A stretch of 64,000 nt of DNA from Sialis fuliginosa (lineage: Eukaryota > Arthropoda > Insecta > Megaloptera > Sialidae). The notes beneath the pieces were generated by a model that was not told the DNA's origin, searched no databases, and saw nothing but the letters and a program-made list of their open reading frames with translations. Location: assembly GCA_961205875.1 (NCBI GenBank), contig OY540818.1:14172761-14236760 (forward strand), given 5' to 3'. Numbering within the stretch: the stretch's first letter is position 1; each line of letters begins with the position of its first letter. Made by a program: the position numbers and the translations under genes. This document shows, in pieces, positions 36,760 to 49,700 of this stretch.

Positions 36760-37830
36760 AAAAAAATCTGTACTATTTTTCTATGTTGTATTTTTAATTT
36801 GTAAGGGAAATAATCACAATTTACATCATTCAAAATCAGAGAAATTAGAAGTATGTTTGTAATATAGCATAATTATGTTTCTGTCTGTTTGAAAATAATA
36901 AATATATAATGCCAAATGCACACAGGAAAAATGTAAATAAAATAATTAAATTATAATTGGAAGAATAAATATCATTAACTTGGTTTTATTAACAATGCTA
37001 GTTGATTGGATTATACATTAAATATAGTTTCTTGCTTCTATGAAATAAGTTTGTGATATGAAAAACTTAATATAATTTAAATGTAAACATTTTTGACATT
37101 GATGAATATAAGTTCTATTATCATCTATGTAAGATATTGGATGTATATTTAATTTCAGAAAATATGGGAAACAATAATCCGACTGTGCGATGGAGAGAGA
37201 GGCACAGCAAGACTTTTAACACATTGACAGAGTTTTTATAAATGCCCGCAGATATTTGTGTTGTTTAATTGGTATAGCATTGTGAGATGGTATATGTGTA
37301 GTGTCGCTAGCAACTGTGTGAAATGTTTTGAATGGGGTTATATGTGTTTGGAGTAGAGTGGCACTACAACTGATATTCTTTTTGTTATTTTAAGAGTGTG
37401 TATGATTGGTAATGTTATTAGTAAATGGATGCTTGGCATATGTATTGTTTTCTTTTTTCTTTTTATTTTCTGTATGAGCTATTAAAGTAATACACATGAT
37501 GTTTATTTTATTTTTTATTTCTTTTGTTGTGTACTTATTAATAAAGAAGTATCCCCAAATATCATTTCTATTAATTGTATATTTAGCATTTCAATTACGC
37601 TTCAAATTATAAGGGTAAGGAAAAAGATTAGACCTTTGAAAGAAATTAAAGAGATTGAGTTTTAAAGAAAAATGGTGATTGTAAAAGTTTAAGGGTTTAT
37701 AAAACTATTAGATAGTGATATTTATGTGACCTTGGAATGACTTCAAAAGGTCACGTTAGGTTAGCTATTTAAAAAAAATGGAAACATTTATTTTAATAAA
37801 TAATTGAAGATTTTTAAACTTTTACTTAGA
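36760..37830. other. 3' flank of exportin-1
   Basis: AT-rich with several possible poly(A) signals. A stretch at 37160-37330 has more balanced composition after a TTTAATTTCAG acceptor-like sequence and may be extended 3' UTR or an unplaced exon. No coding frame is supported. Confidence 0.35.
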
Positions 37831-38012
37831 AACCATCAACTTCAAAGAGCAAAAAATTTATTTTTTTTGATCTAATAATACTTGTAGAATTATTTTGTCA
37901 TTTTTGAATTTTTGTTATTTAATTAATTTAAGCAAACATAATTCTGTAAGTTTTATTAGATCAAAATAAACATTTTTTGTTCTTTGTACTTTTTCTCTCA
38001 AGTTGATGGTTC
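37831..38012. mobile_element. Foldback repeat
   Basis: Left arm AACCATCAACTTCAAAGAGC… continues through GATCTAATAATACTTGTAGA. It is mirrored on the right by TCTGTAAGTTTTATTAGATC… ending AAGTTGATGGTT. Arms are about 65 bp, spacer about 40 bp. Superfamily unclear. Confidence 0.6.
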
Positions 38013-38080
38013 CCGAGGAAAAAAATCAGGTGCAAAGTAAATAAATAAACAGGTTGCCTTAGTAGCTGATGACCAATCAG

Positions 38081-38226
38081 GTTGGGCACCCCAGATGACG
38101 TATTTTCCCCTTCTCGCGCCGAGTTACAAGGCTATATTTGTTATGATTGGACACATCATTCCCTCTCCACATTTGGGCAGCCCAGATGACGTATTTCTCT
38201 CTCACGCCGAGCTACTGAGGCTACCT
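38081..38226. repeat. Two tandem GC-richer repeat units
   Basis: Units at 38081-38134 and 38172-38226 share GGGCA(C/G)CCCAGATGACGTATTT and CGCCGAG(T/C)TAC. They stand out from the AT-rich flank. The open frame through them has no recognised homology and is probably not a gene. Confidence 0.6.
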
Positions 38227-39185
38227 TGTAGAGTTTTTACGATCATCCTAAGGTCATGTGGATATTACCATCCAATAAGAGTTTTTAAACCCTACAACTT
38301 TTAAAATTAATATTTTTCTCTAAAATTTAATTCCTTTGATTTATTTTAGAGGTCTGTTTTTTTCCCCAACCTATATGAGGTAAATGGAAAGTTTTTTAGC
38401 CATGCAAAAAGTGTTCCTATATAAATTCTAAGTCATGTTACATTCAACAAGTTTTTAATTTGTTCAACAAAAGTATACCACAAAGCATTTGGGAAATATT
38501 GATGTAATTGAACAAGTGAGTTTAAAAAAAATATATGGTCTGTAGGTATATAAATTTAATATTAGTATTTTTTGTTGCTAACAAATTAAATTAATTGTGA
38601 TTTTTCATTTTGTTATTCTGTATGGCTAAGGGTTCAAGAGTATCATATCTAAAACGACATTTGAAGTGAATTCTAATATGAGCGCTAAACTGCAAATGAG
38701 GTGTACTTTTAGTTTACATCGAAATATATTAATTGATGTATATTTAATTAACAACAATAATATCTTCAGTAGGATACTTAAAATAAATATTTTCTTATGA
38801 TTACAATTACTCAATATTTAATTGTAATACTGGAGAGCAAGCATGGAGGAAAAAGAGGTACAGTTTACTATGGTGGTGTTGATTGTTAAAACAATATATT
38901 TAAATTTTAATTCGCATGTTTTTAGTATGAAAACATGCAGAGAAATGTATGAATGTCTTAGTTAGATTTTGCTTTGTGACAATTAACAAATATTTTAGAA
39001 ATACAATGTACCTACATTTATAAAAGTTATTTGTTATTTATATCCTGAAATACTTTCACGTTTCTGCAGTAATGTTTAAAAAGATAACAGGTAAGTGACG
39101 TTTTTTATAAAGGTCGTTTTAAAGTCGAGCCAATAATCACGCCAGTCCTACTTACATTTGTATTTTTTTTATCTAATCAATTTTT

Positions 39186-39321
39186 CGAGATACAAAGTAG
39201 CCTATGCCCTTCCTCAGGATGCAAGCTATCTCCCTACCAAATTTCATCAAGGCTGGTTCAGCGGTTTAGCTGTGAAAAGGTAACAAACCGACATATAGAT
39301 AGAGTTTCTTTCGCATTGATT
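39186..39321 (+). mobile_element. LINE 3'-tail-like fragment
   Basis: Contains ACAAAGTAGCCTATGCCC, ACCAAATTTCATCAAGGCTG and GTTCAGCGGTTTAGCTGTG, then ACCGACATATAGATAGAG. This series is widely seen at 3' ends of arthropod RTE-type LINEs and derived SINEs. No reverse transcriptase remains. Confidence 0.5.
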
Positions 39322-39712
39322 AAATATAGTAATAAATATTTAAAATTTAAAGTATATGCAACCATAAAATTGCCAGTAAAAAAGTAATGAGCTAAAATAA
39401 GACATATATTTTCCCCCTCGGGCGACAAAAAACTTAACTAGAAGGCGGTAAAATAATAAATCCGCCATTTTAAATTATTAAAATTTCACAGAAAATTATG
39501 TATGAAATGATAGATTCCCATTTTTTCATCTGGAGCGTCCTGTCATATTTATATACCTAATTAAAATTAATTAGTTACTCTGCGTACTATTTTAAAATAA
39601 AAAATCTATACTCGTTATGAATATATGTTATCAAAGGTGGTAAACTATTATATCTCGAGGTATTTTTATTGAAACGTTGCGATATATAGAAATTCAAGTA
39701 ACTTACCTAAAA

Positions 39713-39759
39713 AATTACGCTCCTGGCCTAATGAAAGATATTGGACCAGGAGCGTAATT
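39713..39759. repeat. Perfect 14-bp hairpin
   Basis: AATTACGCTCCTGG (39713-39726) and its exact complement CCAGGAGCGTAATT (39746-39759) enclose a 19-nt loop. It may be a small hairpin RNA fold or a remnant of a foldback element. Confidence 0.6.
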
Positions 39760-40713
39760 CTATTAGCTGGTGGCATCCCTACCAAAACTAGTAAGAGAAA
39801 AAGGATGGTCATAAGATCTATAAAAAAATAATTATAATATTAACTTTATTGGTAATATAAGAGTTGTCTTTCTACACAAATCAACAATAATAATAGAAAG
39901 TATAATACATGGTATCACCCAATAATAACTGCGCGAAATTATTATATTATCACAAAATTCACAAATAATTGTCATATTATATAATCCTACATTGTACATA
40001 TAATTTGCGTATCTAAATTGAAATTAACAGATGCGAAAAAAATGATATACGTTAGTTTACGTATATAATATCTATTTAGCATGCCACACACAAACTTTAA
40101 ATATAAATAATTGGAAATGTGCATAAGTAATAATTTTCCAAGGAACAATTTAAAATCTTATGGAAAATCCTTTGAATTCAGGTTTCGCCAAATTTTCCCA
40201 GTTGTTCAAATCACAATGATCAATTTTGCAGCCAGGGGATCCTTGGTTTGAAAGCCATGTTATCCTGGAAATAAAATAAACTTTATGTTATTTTTTCGTG
40301 TATATTTAAAAAAAACATGAAATATAGTTAAAATACTAAAAATAAATTTGCATGAAGGGCAAAGGTAAAAATGATTGTTTATAAAAATACCTACGCTTGC
40401 AATGACGTCAATATTGAAAATAAACAAACGAAATATTTCCAGAAACAAGTTAGTTGAAAATCAATAGGTATACAAATTATTTTTATCATTTATTTGAATC
40501 GGCAAAATTATTTTAGGTGTTATATACATACCTATCATTTGATAATTACAACTTTTTAAGTTTAAATTTTTTAATCGTGGGTAATAAATTTGTTTTTAGT
40601 GAAAATGGGGAGTGTACAAGTACATAAGACTGCATCTGAAGTTTAAATGACTTTTAAATATAATTGAATGAATGTTTCTGATCTTCTAGATATGTAGAAG
40701 TTTCTTTAACGTG

Positions 40714-40960
40714 CAGGGCCGGATTTACGCATAGGCAACTAGTAGAGGTTAGAGCTTTGAATTGCTGTAAACATTTATATAACTTTCTATCGTATATACC
40801 AACGGTCATCAAACAATCAACTACGAGCTATTGGTTCCAGTAGCTCGCGAGCATTTTTGATAGCTCGTATGAGAAATAGTTTTACCGGAAAAATGTTCTA
40901 ATGTATTCTTGTTAACTCGCCGCACAGGGCCCTCTTAAGCCCAGGTTACCAAGTTAGAGC
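40714..40960. repeat. hAT-like end fragments
   Basis: CAGGGCCGGATTTACGC at 40714 and CAGGGCCCTCTTAAG at about 40924 resemble hAT left termini. Neither has a detectable partner end. Confidence 0.35.
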
Positions 40961-40969
40961 TTTATCACC

Positions 40970-43490
40970 TCATGAAGAAGTAATTTTAATGACAAACTCT
41001 TGTTTATAATGAAAGAATGAACAATTTCAGATAAAGCCTTTTAATGTGGCTTAAATATTCTTAGTTCTAGAAAATTCACGCGTCAGCACGTAATTATATC
41101 AATTAATTTGAATTAATCAATACTAATTGGCGTATCTTCAAACTGCTCGCAACATTGAACGTTGAAAGTTAGTATACCCTATAAATAGTACAAATTGCTT
41201 GGCAATTCAACAACAATGCACCAGCCTTGAGTTAACAATTATTGATTTATTTTTATTTACGTAACTTTTGAAGACCATGTGTATGTAAATAAAAAATACA
41301 CAAATCAACATGTTTACATTGGAACGACACATTCTACCCAAGTATTTAAGTTTAATTTGATTTGATTCAAATGAAAATTTACATTATAACAAAAAACTTA
41401 AAATCCAAATAAACAGCCGAATTGAAAACAACCTCCTTTTTTAATGCATGGTCAGATTTTGATAAAATTTATATAGGACCACCTCGGAAGTATACTCTTT
41501 CAAACAAACAAAAATCATCTAATTCGGTGCATATTTGTTGGAGTTATGCCCGATAATTTCTGATATAATGCAATTTTTTTTATTCAAAATATTTACGACT
41601 GTATTTAGTAATATACTATTATGTAATTAATTAATCGGTACAATATACTATGCATTTCTAAATATTACTGATTCAAACAGGAGTGACCTTATTACTATGA
41701 AAAATACACACAATATTTTTAGTAATATAATTAAAATATTTGGTACGCTCATTTCAGAAAGAGCAAACGAAGTTTCATTAAAATTCTACAGCTGTTTTTA
41801 TACACTTACATTCTCTCGATGTTTTCTCTTTTGCCTTGCATTTTACCCAAAATAGTCCCTTTTTTAGAATTCTTCACCCATCCTCCAATATCCAGTTCCG
41901 TGCATGTTTCTCTGCAATATTTTGTAAAATAACAACCTGAAAAAATGAATTGGCTATAAAATTCAGATTGGATATATGTGGTTTAATAACATTGAAATAC
42001 GCTGTTAAGATTGCTTTAAAGATATAAGCCACATTTATAATTTTCAAAAAATAATTATGACAATTATGTTGATTTAAAAATTGTTGAAATAAAAAGTGCA
42101 AATACGACCAATTCAAAACTTTATAGCTCAATTAAAAAATAGTAATAAAAAGAACTACTGCCCCCAAAGATTGTTTTTAATGCGAAATTTTATGTTTGAC
42201 CGTAATTTTGAAAGGCGTTAATTCATTTTTGATTTAACGGTTGTAGAATATTTAATTAGGTATCTGTTTAAATTGTAAACACAGGGTTAATCGGATATCC
42301 CGTTCATAAGATACAGTGTTTAAAAAATCCTTAAATAACGAAACTTTGGGTTCTTCAATGAGAGTTTTTTTGCTAGGGAGTGTTCAGGAAATATGTTACT
42401 GACAAAATTTGGTGCTTCATACATTTTTCATGGTATTTATACCAATCAAAATTCTACAATCCCTAGGCTAGTAGAATTTGCTTTAGTCATAAGTTTTGCA
42501 TTCAGTTTCCGTGAAAATTATAGCTTGTAAGTAAAACTGCAAAGGGCATTTTTGTAGAGGACATATATATAAATACTTCAAACTAATTGTTAGCACCTTT
42601 TATGAGTTGTAAAAAAGTAAGCTCACAACGACTCGATGGGGACTTTTGGCACCTTATTTATAAAGGCTTACAATTAGTTAAAGTGTGTACAAAAATTAAG
42701 CTAACTGCGAATATTTCGATAGACACATCTATTTTTTGTCTAAACACACTGGACTATTTATAAATGTGATGAATACAAAATAGGGGATTCCGTAAAAATT
42801 CGGTAAAATTAAGTGTTGAAAATGAAAATGTAAGTCCATTAATATTCTTAATGTTTCGTATGACTTTTAAACCGGAAGTAATTACGGAAACAACATAAAT
42901 CTAACACTTGTTACTGAAGTGATTTATTTAGAGAAAAAAGCAACAACTACCGAGTGAGTTTATTTTAATTTTGAGCTTATATATTGTTGGACAGTGAATT
43001 TTCTTTACGACCATTGTTTATTCTAGGTTGTTTTGAAAGTGATCTGCAATGACGCACTCAAAAGTTTTCAGTTTCTACTAAAGTATCATTGATATAAATA
43101 TTTACGTTATTATTTTTATTTTTGCTAGTTTAGTAGTTTTTAATGAGTAATTTAAAATAATCCAACGTAGTATTATAATATGATCAAATAAGTTATTAAG
43201 TAACCAAAACGACTAACAAAAAAATTAATAGTTATTAAAATTGCTATTTACGGAAGAGACAAATTAAAAAATATTGGCCGATTTAAAAAAATGAAACAAA
43301 ATCAATTTTTATTGTTATATTTTTAATGTTTACAAAATGTAAAAAGAATCTATTTAAAAATTTTGATTTATAATGGTTTAAACTTGAAAAATAATGTGAT
43401 TGTTCCTTATTTCAAATTGAAATTAATATTTTTGTGACTTGATTAAATTATTAAATTGATTTACATTATGAATTTTGTATAATAATACTA
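40970..43490. other. Intergenic sequence
   Basis: AT-rich with no supported genes. Open frames such as the one near 41874-42131 lack any domain and have neutral-looking composition. Confidence 0.5.
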
Positions 43491-43496
43491 TATACT

Positions 43497-43716
43497 CAGG
43501 GCTGTAACTAGAGGCTTTGGGGCCCCGGGGCAACACGTGTATGCAAAATATAGAAATTGAAGGACTTTTTTTTTCGTTGCTACATCAATCCACAATTTTA
43601 CGCTTGTTACTAATTTCAATTATCTTTTTTTTGTTCCTCAATCTTGCCGATTTTTACGCACTTGCAGACGGGCCCGGGGGACTTCCCCGGCTACCCCGGT
43701 GCTAGTTACGGCCCTG
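43497..43716. mobile_element. Small hAT element with perfect target duplication
   Basis: Ends CAGGGCTGTAACTAG and CTAGTTACGGCCCTG lie between perfect 8-bp duplications TATATACT (43489-43496, 43717-43724). 220 bp, G/C-rich just inside both ends, no transposase. Confidence 0.92.
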
Positions 43717-44609
43717 TATATACTGTACGATGAGATGAATATTATCGTAACCTTTGATAACGGTCATTGACAATTGAAAAATAATGGTACAGAAATTGAT
43801 ACTGAATTTTAATTTTGTTTAAAAAAATATAAATTAAATATGTCGGTGTATTTTTTGTAGAGGGGGGTTGGCTCGTATCTGGATTAGACTCTCACAGACA
43901 TAATAATCTATTTTGATTATTTATCTACAAGAATATTAAATCTAAAACTAAATAAAATAAATATAAATATTCGATTATACCTTGCACGCCTCCGTAAACC
44001 TCAAATTCCACTGACACAATTGAACTGTTTGACGTAACTCCCATTGTTACAAGACACTACCGGACTGAGTCTGATCCAAAGTTGTACAGATTTACACTAC
44101 AGATTATATTTAAAATTAGACGCTGGGCTCTTGGAGCGTTGTTTTCTTTCGTTCGGCGCTCGATTACGAAATAATTATTTTTTTCTTAATGGTGGGGGTA
44201 TATCCTTAACATTGTTTTATTGAAAAATAAATGAAGTATTTATAATTAAATAGATTTGAAAATTTAAAAGCGCGATATAAATAAATATTGATTTGTAAGA
44301 AGAATGGTAAATTAATATTTGATTTTGAGCTTTCAACAATAAGTATAGATTGCATCAAGTCATCACAGTGGTGCGTAATGAAAGTTGGGGTCTTAGGCAG
44401 AAAAAATATTGGGATTCCCCTTCAGCAACAATAAAAGAAAGTTTAAAAAAACTTTTTTTATCTGTTATGGGGATTTTATAGATAGTTCTGCACGTAGGCT
44501 TAAAAATTATATCATCGATTATTGTTAATTTAATAAATAACAATATTTTGTATATATGTATAAAAAATATGTCAATTAAATATCATTATTGCTAGTTAGT
44601 TAGTTTGAC

Positions 44610-45901
44610 CAGTGGCGTAGATATGGGGGGGGGTCAAGGGGATCAATCCCCCCCCCCATTAGTCTACGAAAATTATAAGTTGATCAAAAGAATTTATAAT
44701 ACTACACGAATTCAGTTGCCAGATTTCTAAAATGCTCCGGAGTGGCAGTCTCGGACCGAGGGAGCAGGGTAATTTTTAGGTTGCAGAATTATTTTTTTAA
44801 AATTTTTCAACATACAAATAAATTCATTTACTATATATAGTTTTATACTTCTATATCAGTGGCGAAGCGTCCTTGGAAGCAGGGGAAGCAGTGTTTCCCT
44901 TACTTTATGGGTAAATTAATACAAATCTGGGTTTTCAGTTAATAAATAATTTAAAAATATTATAAGAGTATTCGTCTTTATGCGCAACTCAAACATTTTA
45001 ATCAAAAATAGCATTTAATATTAATTTACACGCTCAGTTATAATATATAATATATTTAATATATATAATTATAATATATTTGTATGACGAGTTGAAGTTC
45101 ACTGCAGGAAATTTCACTAAAAAATTTAGAATTTTTAATTTCGTTAAAAGTATGTTGATTGTATAGAAAATGACGTGAAAAGTTGTTTGTTTCAAACCGC
45201 AGGTCTGTATCTCAAACCGTTCTCGAGATATAGCCTCTCAAAGTTTTAGTTTTTTCAAAATTTTGAAGAAAAATGGCCATAACTCTTGAACGAGTGGTCG
45301 GAATTGATTTTAGTTGACGGATTTGAAATCAGCGTGTCAAAATCTATATAATGACATGTATAATACTTTAAAATCCGACAAAAAAATTTTGGCCAAAAAT
45401 CGACATTTTTTTAAGGTATACCCCTTTGAATATTTTCGATTTTTCGTGAAATTTTTTTTCTCGAGTTTTAAGGTATTATACATGTCATTATATAGATTTT
45501 GACACGCTGATTCCAAATCCGTCAACTAAAATCAATTCCGACTACGCGTTCAAAAGTTAGAGCAATTTTTCTTCAAAATTTTGAAAAAACTGAAACTTTG
45601 AGAGGCTATATCTCGAGAACGGTTTGAGATACAGACCTGCGGTTTGAAACAAACAACTTTTCACGTCATTTTTTATACAATAAACATACTTTTAACGAAA
45701 TCAAAATTCTAAATTTTTTAGTGAAATTTCCAGCAGTGAACTTCAACTCGTCATACAAATATCGACTAAAATACAAGAAAATAAGACGTAGAATCATTTA
45801 GTCACTATATAAATATTTATATAAGAATTTAAAAAAGTAAAAGCTTTAATTTAAGGTGTTTCATAACTAGTTTTTTTCGCAAAAAGCTATCTACGCCACT
45901 G
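44610..45901. mobile_element. hAT element containing palindromic copy 2
   Basis: Outer ends CAGTGGCGTAGATA (44610) and TATCTACGCCACTG (45901) are perfect inverse complements. The flanks AGTTTGAC (44602-44609) and AGTTTGCC (45902-45909) match at 7 of 8 positions. Inside are G9 and C10 runs near the left end, then a second CAGTGGCGAAGCG start at 44857. From there the sequence matches the element at 9670: unique flank, then a palindrome at about 45077-45790 centred near 45426. The structure is either a nested insertion or a composite element. Confidence 0.8.
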
Positions 45902-46256
45902 AGTTTGCCAGTCCGGCTCTGGCACTGCTTGTAATTTTGTAATACTGTTTATTATTCTAGATAAATAGTGTACATAAATGATGAAAATGAAACAGAACGA
46001 TATTATATTGTTTATTCCGTGCAGAGAATCCAAAATTAAGTTTAAATATAAATGCAGGTATTATTTTTAACAGTGTAGAATAATCTGCGTCATGCTAGGG
46101 AATTTTGGTTTTGTTAGTGATTTCTAGTGAAATGTGATCTGGCAGCTGTCATTTACCTGTTTGATATCAAGTTTTTGAATAACTTTATATTTATTTCAAT
46201 AAATGTTGTGTGGTGAACGGTTGTTAATAATTTAAATAATTTAATTTAAAAGAAAC

Positions 46257-46269
46257 ATGGATGATTTAG
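46257..46269 (+). CDS. Candidate short first coding exon A (phase 1)
   Basis: ATGGATGATTTAG ends at a consensus donor GTAAGT and encodes MDDL plus one base. Upstream sequence at about 46080-46256 is G/T-richer than its surroundings, as expected of a 5' leader. There is no in-window acceptor that I can link to it. It shares phase 1 with the candidates at 56263 and 63411, so all three could splice to the same downstream exon. Gene identity unknown. Confidence 0.45.
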
Positions 46270-46707
46270 GTAAGTGATTTTTTTTATTATTTATAACCTC
46301 TTTTATTTCTTTATTTGGCCTGCGGCTCTTTTTGTGCAATATTTGCTATGGAAATTTTTAATAAAAATTTAATTTGCATCTTTATATCTGAACATTAATT
46401 AATATATAACCATGTAAATGATAAGTTAAATTGTATGTCTTTTAAAGATGTAGAAAAATATTATTGGTATGATGCTGTTTAATAGTATTTAAACAAATAA
46501 GTAAACACAGTATTTATTTTATTATCTGTATGGTCATATCTTTTTGATGTGAATTGTGTACTTTATTTGTGATGTGAAAGTACACTATTAAATTTATTTT
46601 ATTATTATAATATTAAAATAGTGAATAAATCATTAAAATAGTTAATATTTTTATAACATAGTTATACTATTTAGATTATAAAATAAAAAAATACTGGAAA
46701 TAAAAAT

Positions 46708-46715
46708 AAAAAAAA
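46708..46715 (-). terminator. Pol III terminator of tRNA-Asp
   Basis: T8 on the minus strand, five bases beyond the 3' end of the tRNA, followed by more T-rich sequence. Confidence 0.85.
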
Positions 46716-46720
46716 GTTAT

Positions 46721-46792
46721 CTCTCCGGCGGGGAATCGAACCCCGGTCTCCCGCGTGACAGGCGGGGATACTGACCACTATACTACCGAAGA
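46721..46792 (-). tRNA. tRNA-Asp-GTC: tRNA-Asp (GTC anticodon)
   Basis: The minus strand folds into a full 72-nt cloverleaf without intron. The acceptor stem TCTTCGG/CCGGAGA has one G-T pair, and the discriminator is G as in eukaryotic tRNA-Asp. The anticodon arm CCCGCCTGTCACGCGGG carries GTC. The T arm contains GGTTCGATTCC, an exact B-box consensus, and the A box is TAGTATAGTGG. It looks functional and is antisense to the putative large gene starting at 46257. Confidence 0.97.
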
Positions 46793-46799
46793 CTTGAAA

Positions 46800-49700
46800 G
46801 AGAGGCTGATAATAACAGTATACACTGAGTGCTGTTAGCAAAATGATTGAATAATAAAAATACTCTTTATATTCTATTATTCATTGTTAATGGTAAATTA
46901 TCATTTATTACTAGACTTTTTTGTCTTCTATTTATTAAATAAATAAGAGGTAGACATTGATATTTTAAATGGAAACAAGGACTACACGTGAGACGAGACG
47001 AGAGTTAGGTAAATTTCGTGTCGTCTCGGCCTCGATTTTTACATCTGACAGTCTCGTCTCCACAACCGTATTTACAGATCTTGAGGCCCGAGATGCTAAT
47101 GAAAAATTAGGCCCCATTGAAAAAATATTTTCAGCAAAAATTATTGAACGATATGGTCGTTAAGGTTATCACAAAAATTAAGTAACCATATTTCAACACA
47201 AGAAGTAAAAAGCTAACAATAAGTTAACGTCATCTGGGAGGTGTCAAATCGTAATGAATTTCATTGATAAGAATAAGACCTATCAGTGGGCTCTCTCTTT
47301 TATATTTATTACCCCATAGATAGATTTAGCGCAACTTTTACCCAAAAGAAAACATTTTATAATTAAATATTATACTTACCCTTTAAATTTCAAATGTCTT
47401 TCTCAAATCTATTCATGGATAAAAGTCTGGGCTGTATTAGGAAATATGTTGTGTATTGATAAAACAAAAAAGCATGGCATTTAGTATATATCTACGTATA
47501 AATTGTAAAGATCTAACATATTTTGTTTTGTTTTTTTATAAAACTCTAATGATCAGTTTGTAAAATTATTCTTGTCTGATTTAAGAGTATTTTTGGGTGT
47601 TTTGGCAAAAGAATTGGAATTGTTGGCATTAAACGAAACAAATAAATACACTTCATTATGAAGTTTGACTGTATTGTTTATATTCAGTTCTACAATACAT
47701 GGATACATGAAATATATGTGACGTTATAATAACTGACATTTAAAAAAAGATTAATGAATTTTATTGAAAATCTGCAAAAAATAAATCAAATTACTTATGT
47801 AATATTAGTAGCCAAAACTACTATGTATTTCTACTAATTCTGATTTTCTATCCAAATGTTTTGATAACTGATATATATTTAGATTTACAAGTGACTAAGA
47901 AACCACAGTTTTTCCAATTTCTAGTAATTAACACGTGGTTTCTTATGTTAATTAATGAAATAAAATCAAATAGTTTAGTTACTTATCAGTGAATTGAAAA
48001 ATAACTACGGATTTTATATCAAACTTTTTCCGAATGTTAAAAAATTATGTTTAGTTTTTTCTCAATTTCTCCAAAATTTGAAATTAAAGCAAATTTCTTA
48101 TACCATGAATTGTTAAAAATTTTAGTTAAGTTATCCTGATAGAGGGAGGGGGAGGGTTAGATGAAATTATATGAATAAATTTCGAGCCCCTTGCTGGCAC
48201 CATTTAATTTTGATACCCCATAGACCTAGATATCAATTTTTCGTATATTTGCAGGTCATAATTTATTTATAGCTAAACTATACATTGTTTAATAAATATT
48301 AATAGGGTTATGGTCGTTAAATTTATCGTTTTGTGTTCTGAGTAATTCATATTATAACAAAATTAGTGGTGACTAAACGGTAAAAAATATTATTTACTAG
48401 TTACGCCACTGATATTGATATTTTATGTATGTGTATTTATATAATATTTATTAAATATTTATGTTCCATCGAATTAAAGAAGATTTTGTTGTGAATCCAT
48501 TGTTATTGTTTTAATATTAATATATAGAGACAAACTGATTATTGTAGCAACGAATGATGAAATAGAAAGTTTACATTTTTAACAACTTGTAATTTATAGA
48601 AAATTATCTATTTTTATTTCTAGCCAGCCTGTTGTTTGTTGTTGGATAATTGCCAGTCATTTTTTTAATTTGATAAAGTCATCGATGCGCACGTATTTTA
48701 TTAATTTTGTAGATTTATAAGAATATTTTTTAATTTCTCTTCACAGGATGTTTAATAATTACGTTAAATTTGCGTTATTTATTTTATATATCGACAATAC
48801 TGAAATATATATCTGTTATATCCAGTGTCGGCTTTAGGGGGTGCGAAATAAGGTGACTGCCTAGGGCGCCTGATCAAAAGGGGCAGTAGATGGTTACATG
48901 ATGTAAAATTATTGTTTTTTTTGATTTATTTAATTTTCTTTATACAAATTTTGACTCTCCTTGCAAAATTTTCTGCGGGCGCCTCTGCAAAAAGCATAGT
49001 TATCTATTTTTTCGGTATCATAAATATGTTCATAAAATTCAAATCTAGACTTTCGACATTGGAAGTTCGACTGTATTATAACACTTGTAGTTGTATTATC
49101 ATCGTGATTCATCGTATTATATTTGTATAGTATAGTTGTACTTATATGATATCTTATTATTAATATATATGTACGTATATTATCTGTGTACCTTCATAAT
49201 TCAATATGGTCATGAATTACTATTTTCTCGTGCCGACCTTGACACATTGTCGGTTTTCAGCTGTGTGAATCTGATCTGAACTGTTAATACCCAGTATGTG
49301 CATTGAGAAGGTAATATGAAATATATACAGAGTGTACCTATCGTCATAAATATAAATTCATTTTATTTTTCTTGTTTTAGTAGGTAATTTTTAACCCTTT
49401 TTGTAGGTACTCTTCATTATTCTGATGTACTTGTTATAGTTTAGGTCAGAGTATTTAATAATTACGTAGCTAATTTAATCACTGTGAGTGAAAGCGTGAT
49501 TATATGTCCTCTGTAGTGTTTTTGACATTTTAAGGAAGGTACAGGTTTCATCAAAATCGGTCTTGTAAGTTTTAAGTTAATAATTTATAGGTGCAACACA
49601 TGAATTCATGGAAAAGGACAGAAATAACATCTCGCTTGTCCCGCGTAAGAATAGTCAATTGCGAGTCAGGCTTCACGCAATTAGTGTTCCGTACCGACTG

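Noticed and set aside
38095-38304. 69-residue frame over the 38.1-kb tandem repeats
   Set aside because: Entirely within repeat units and lacks any recognisable domain or splice context.
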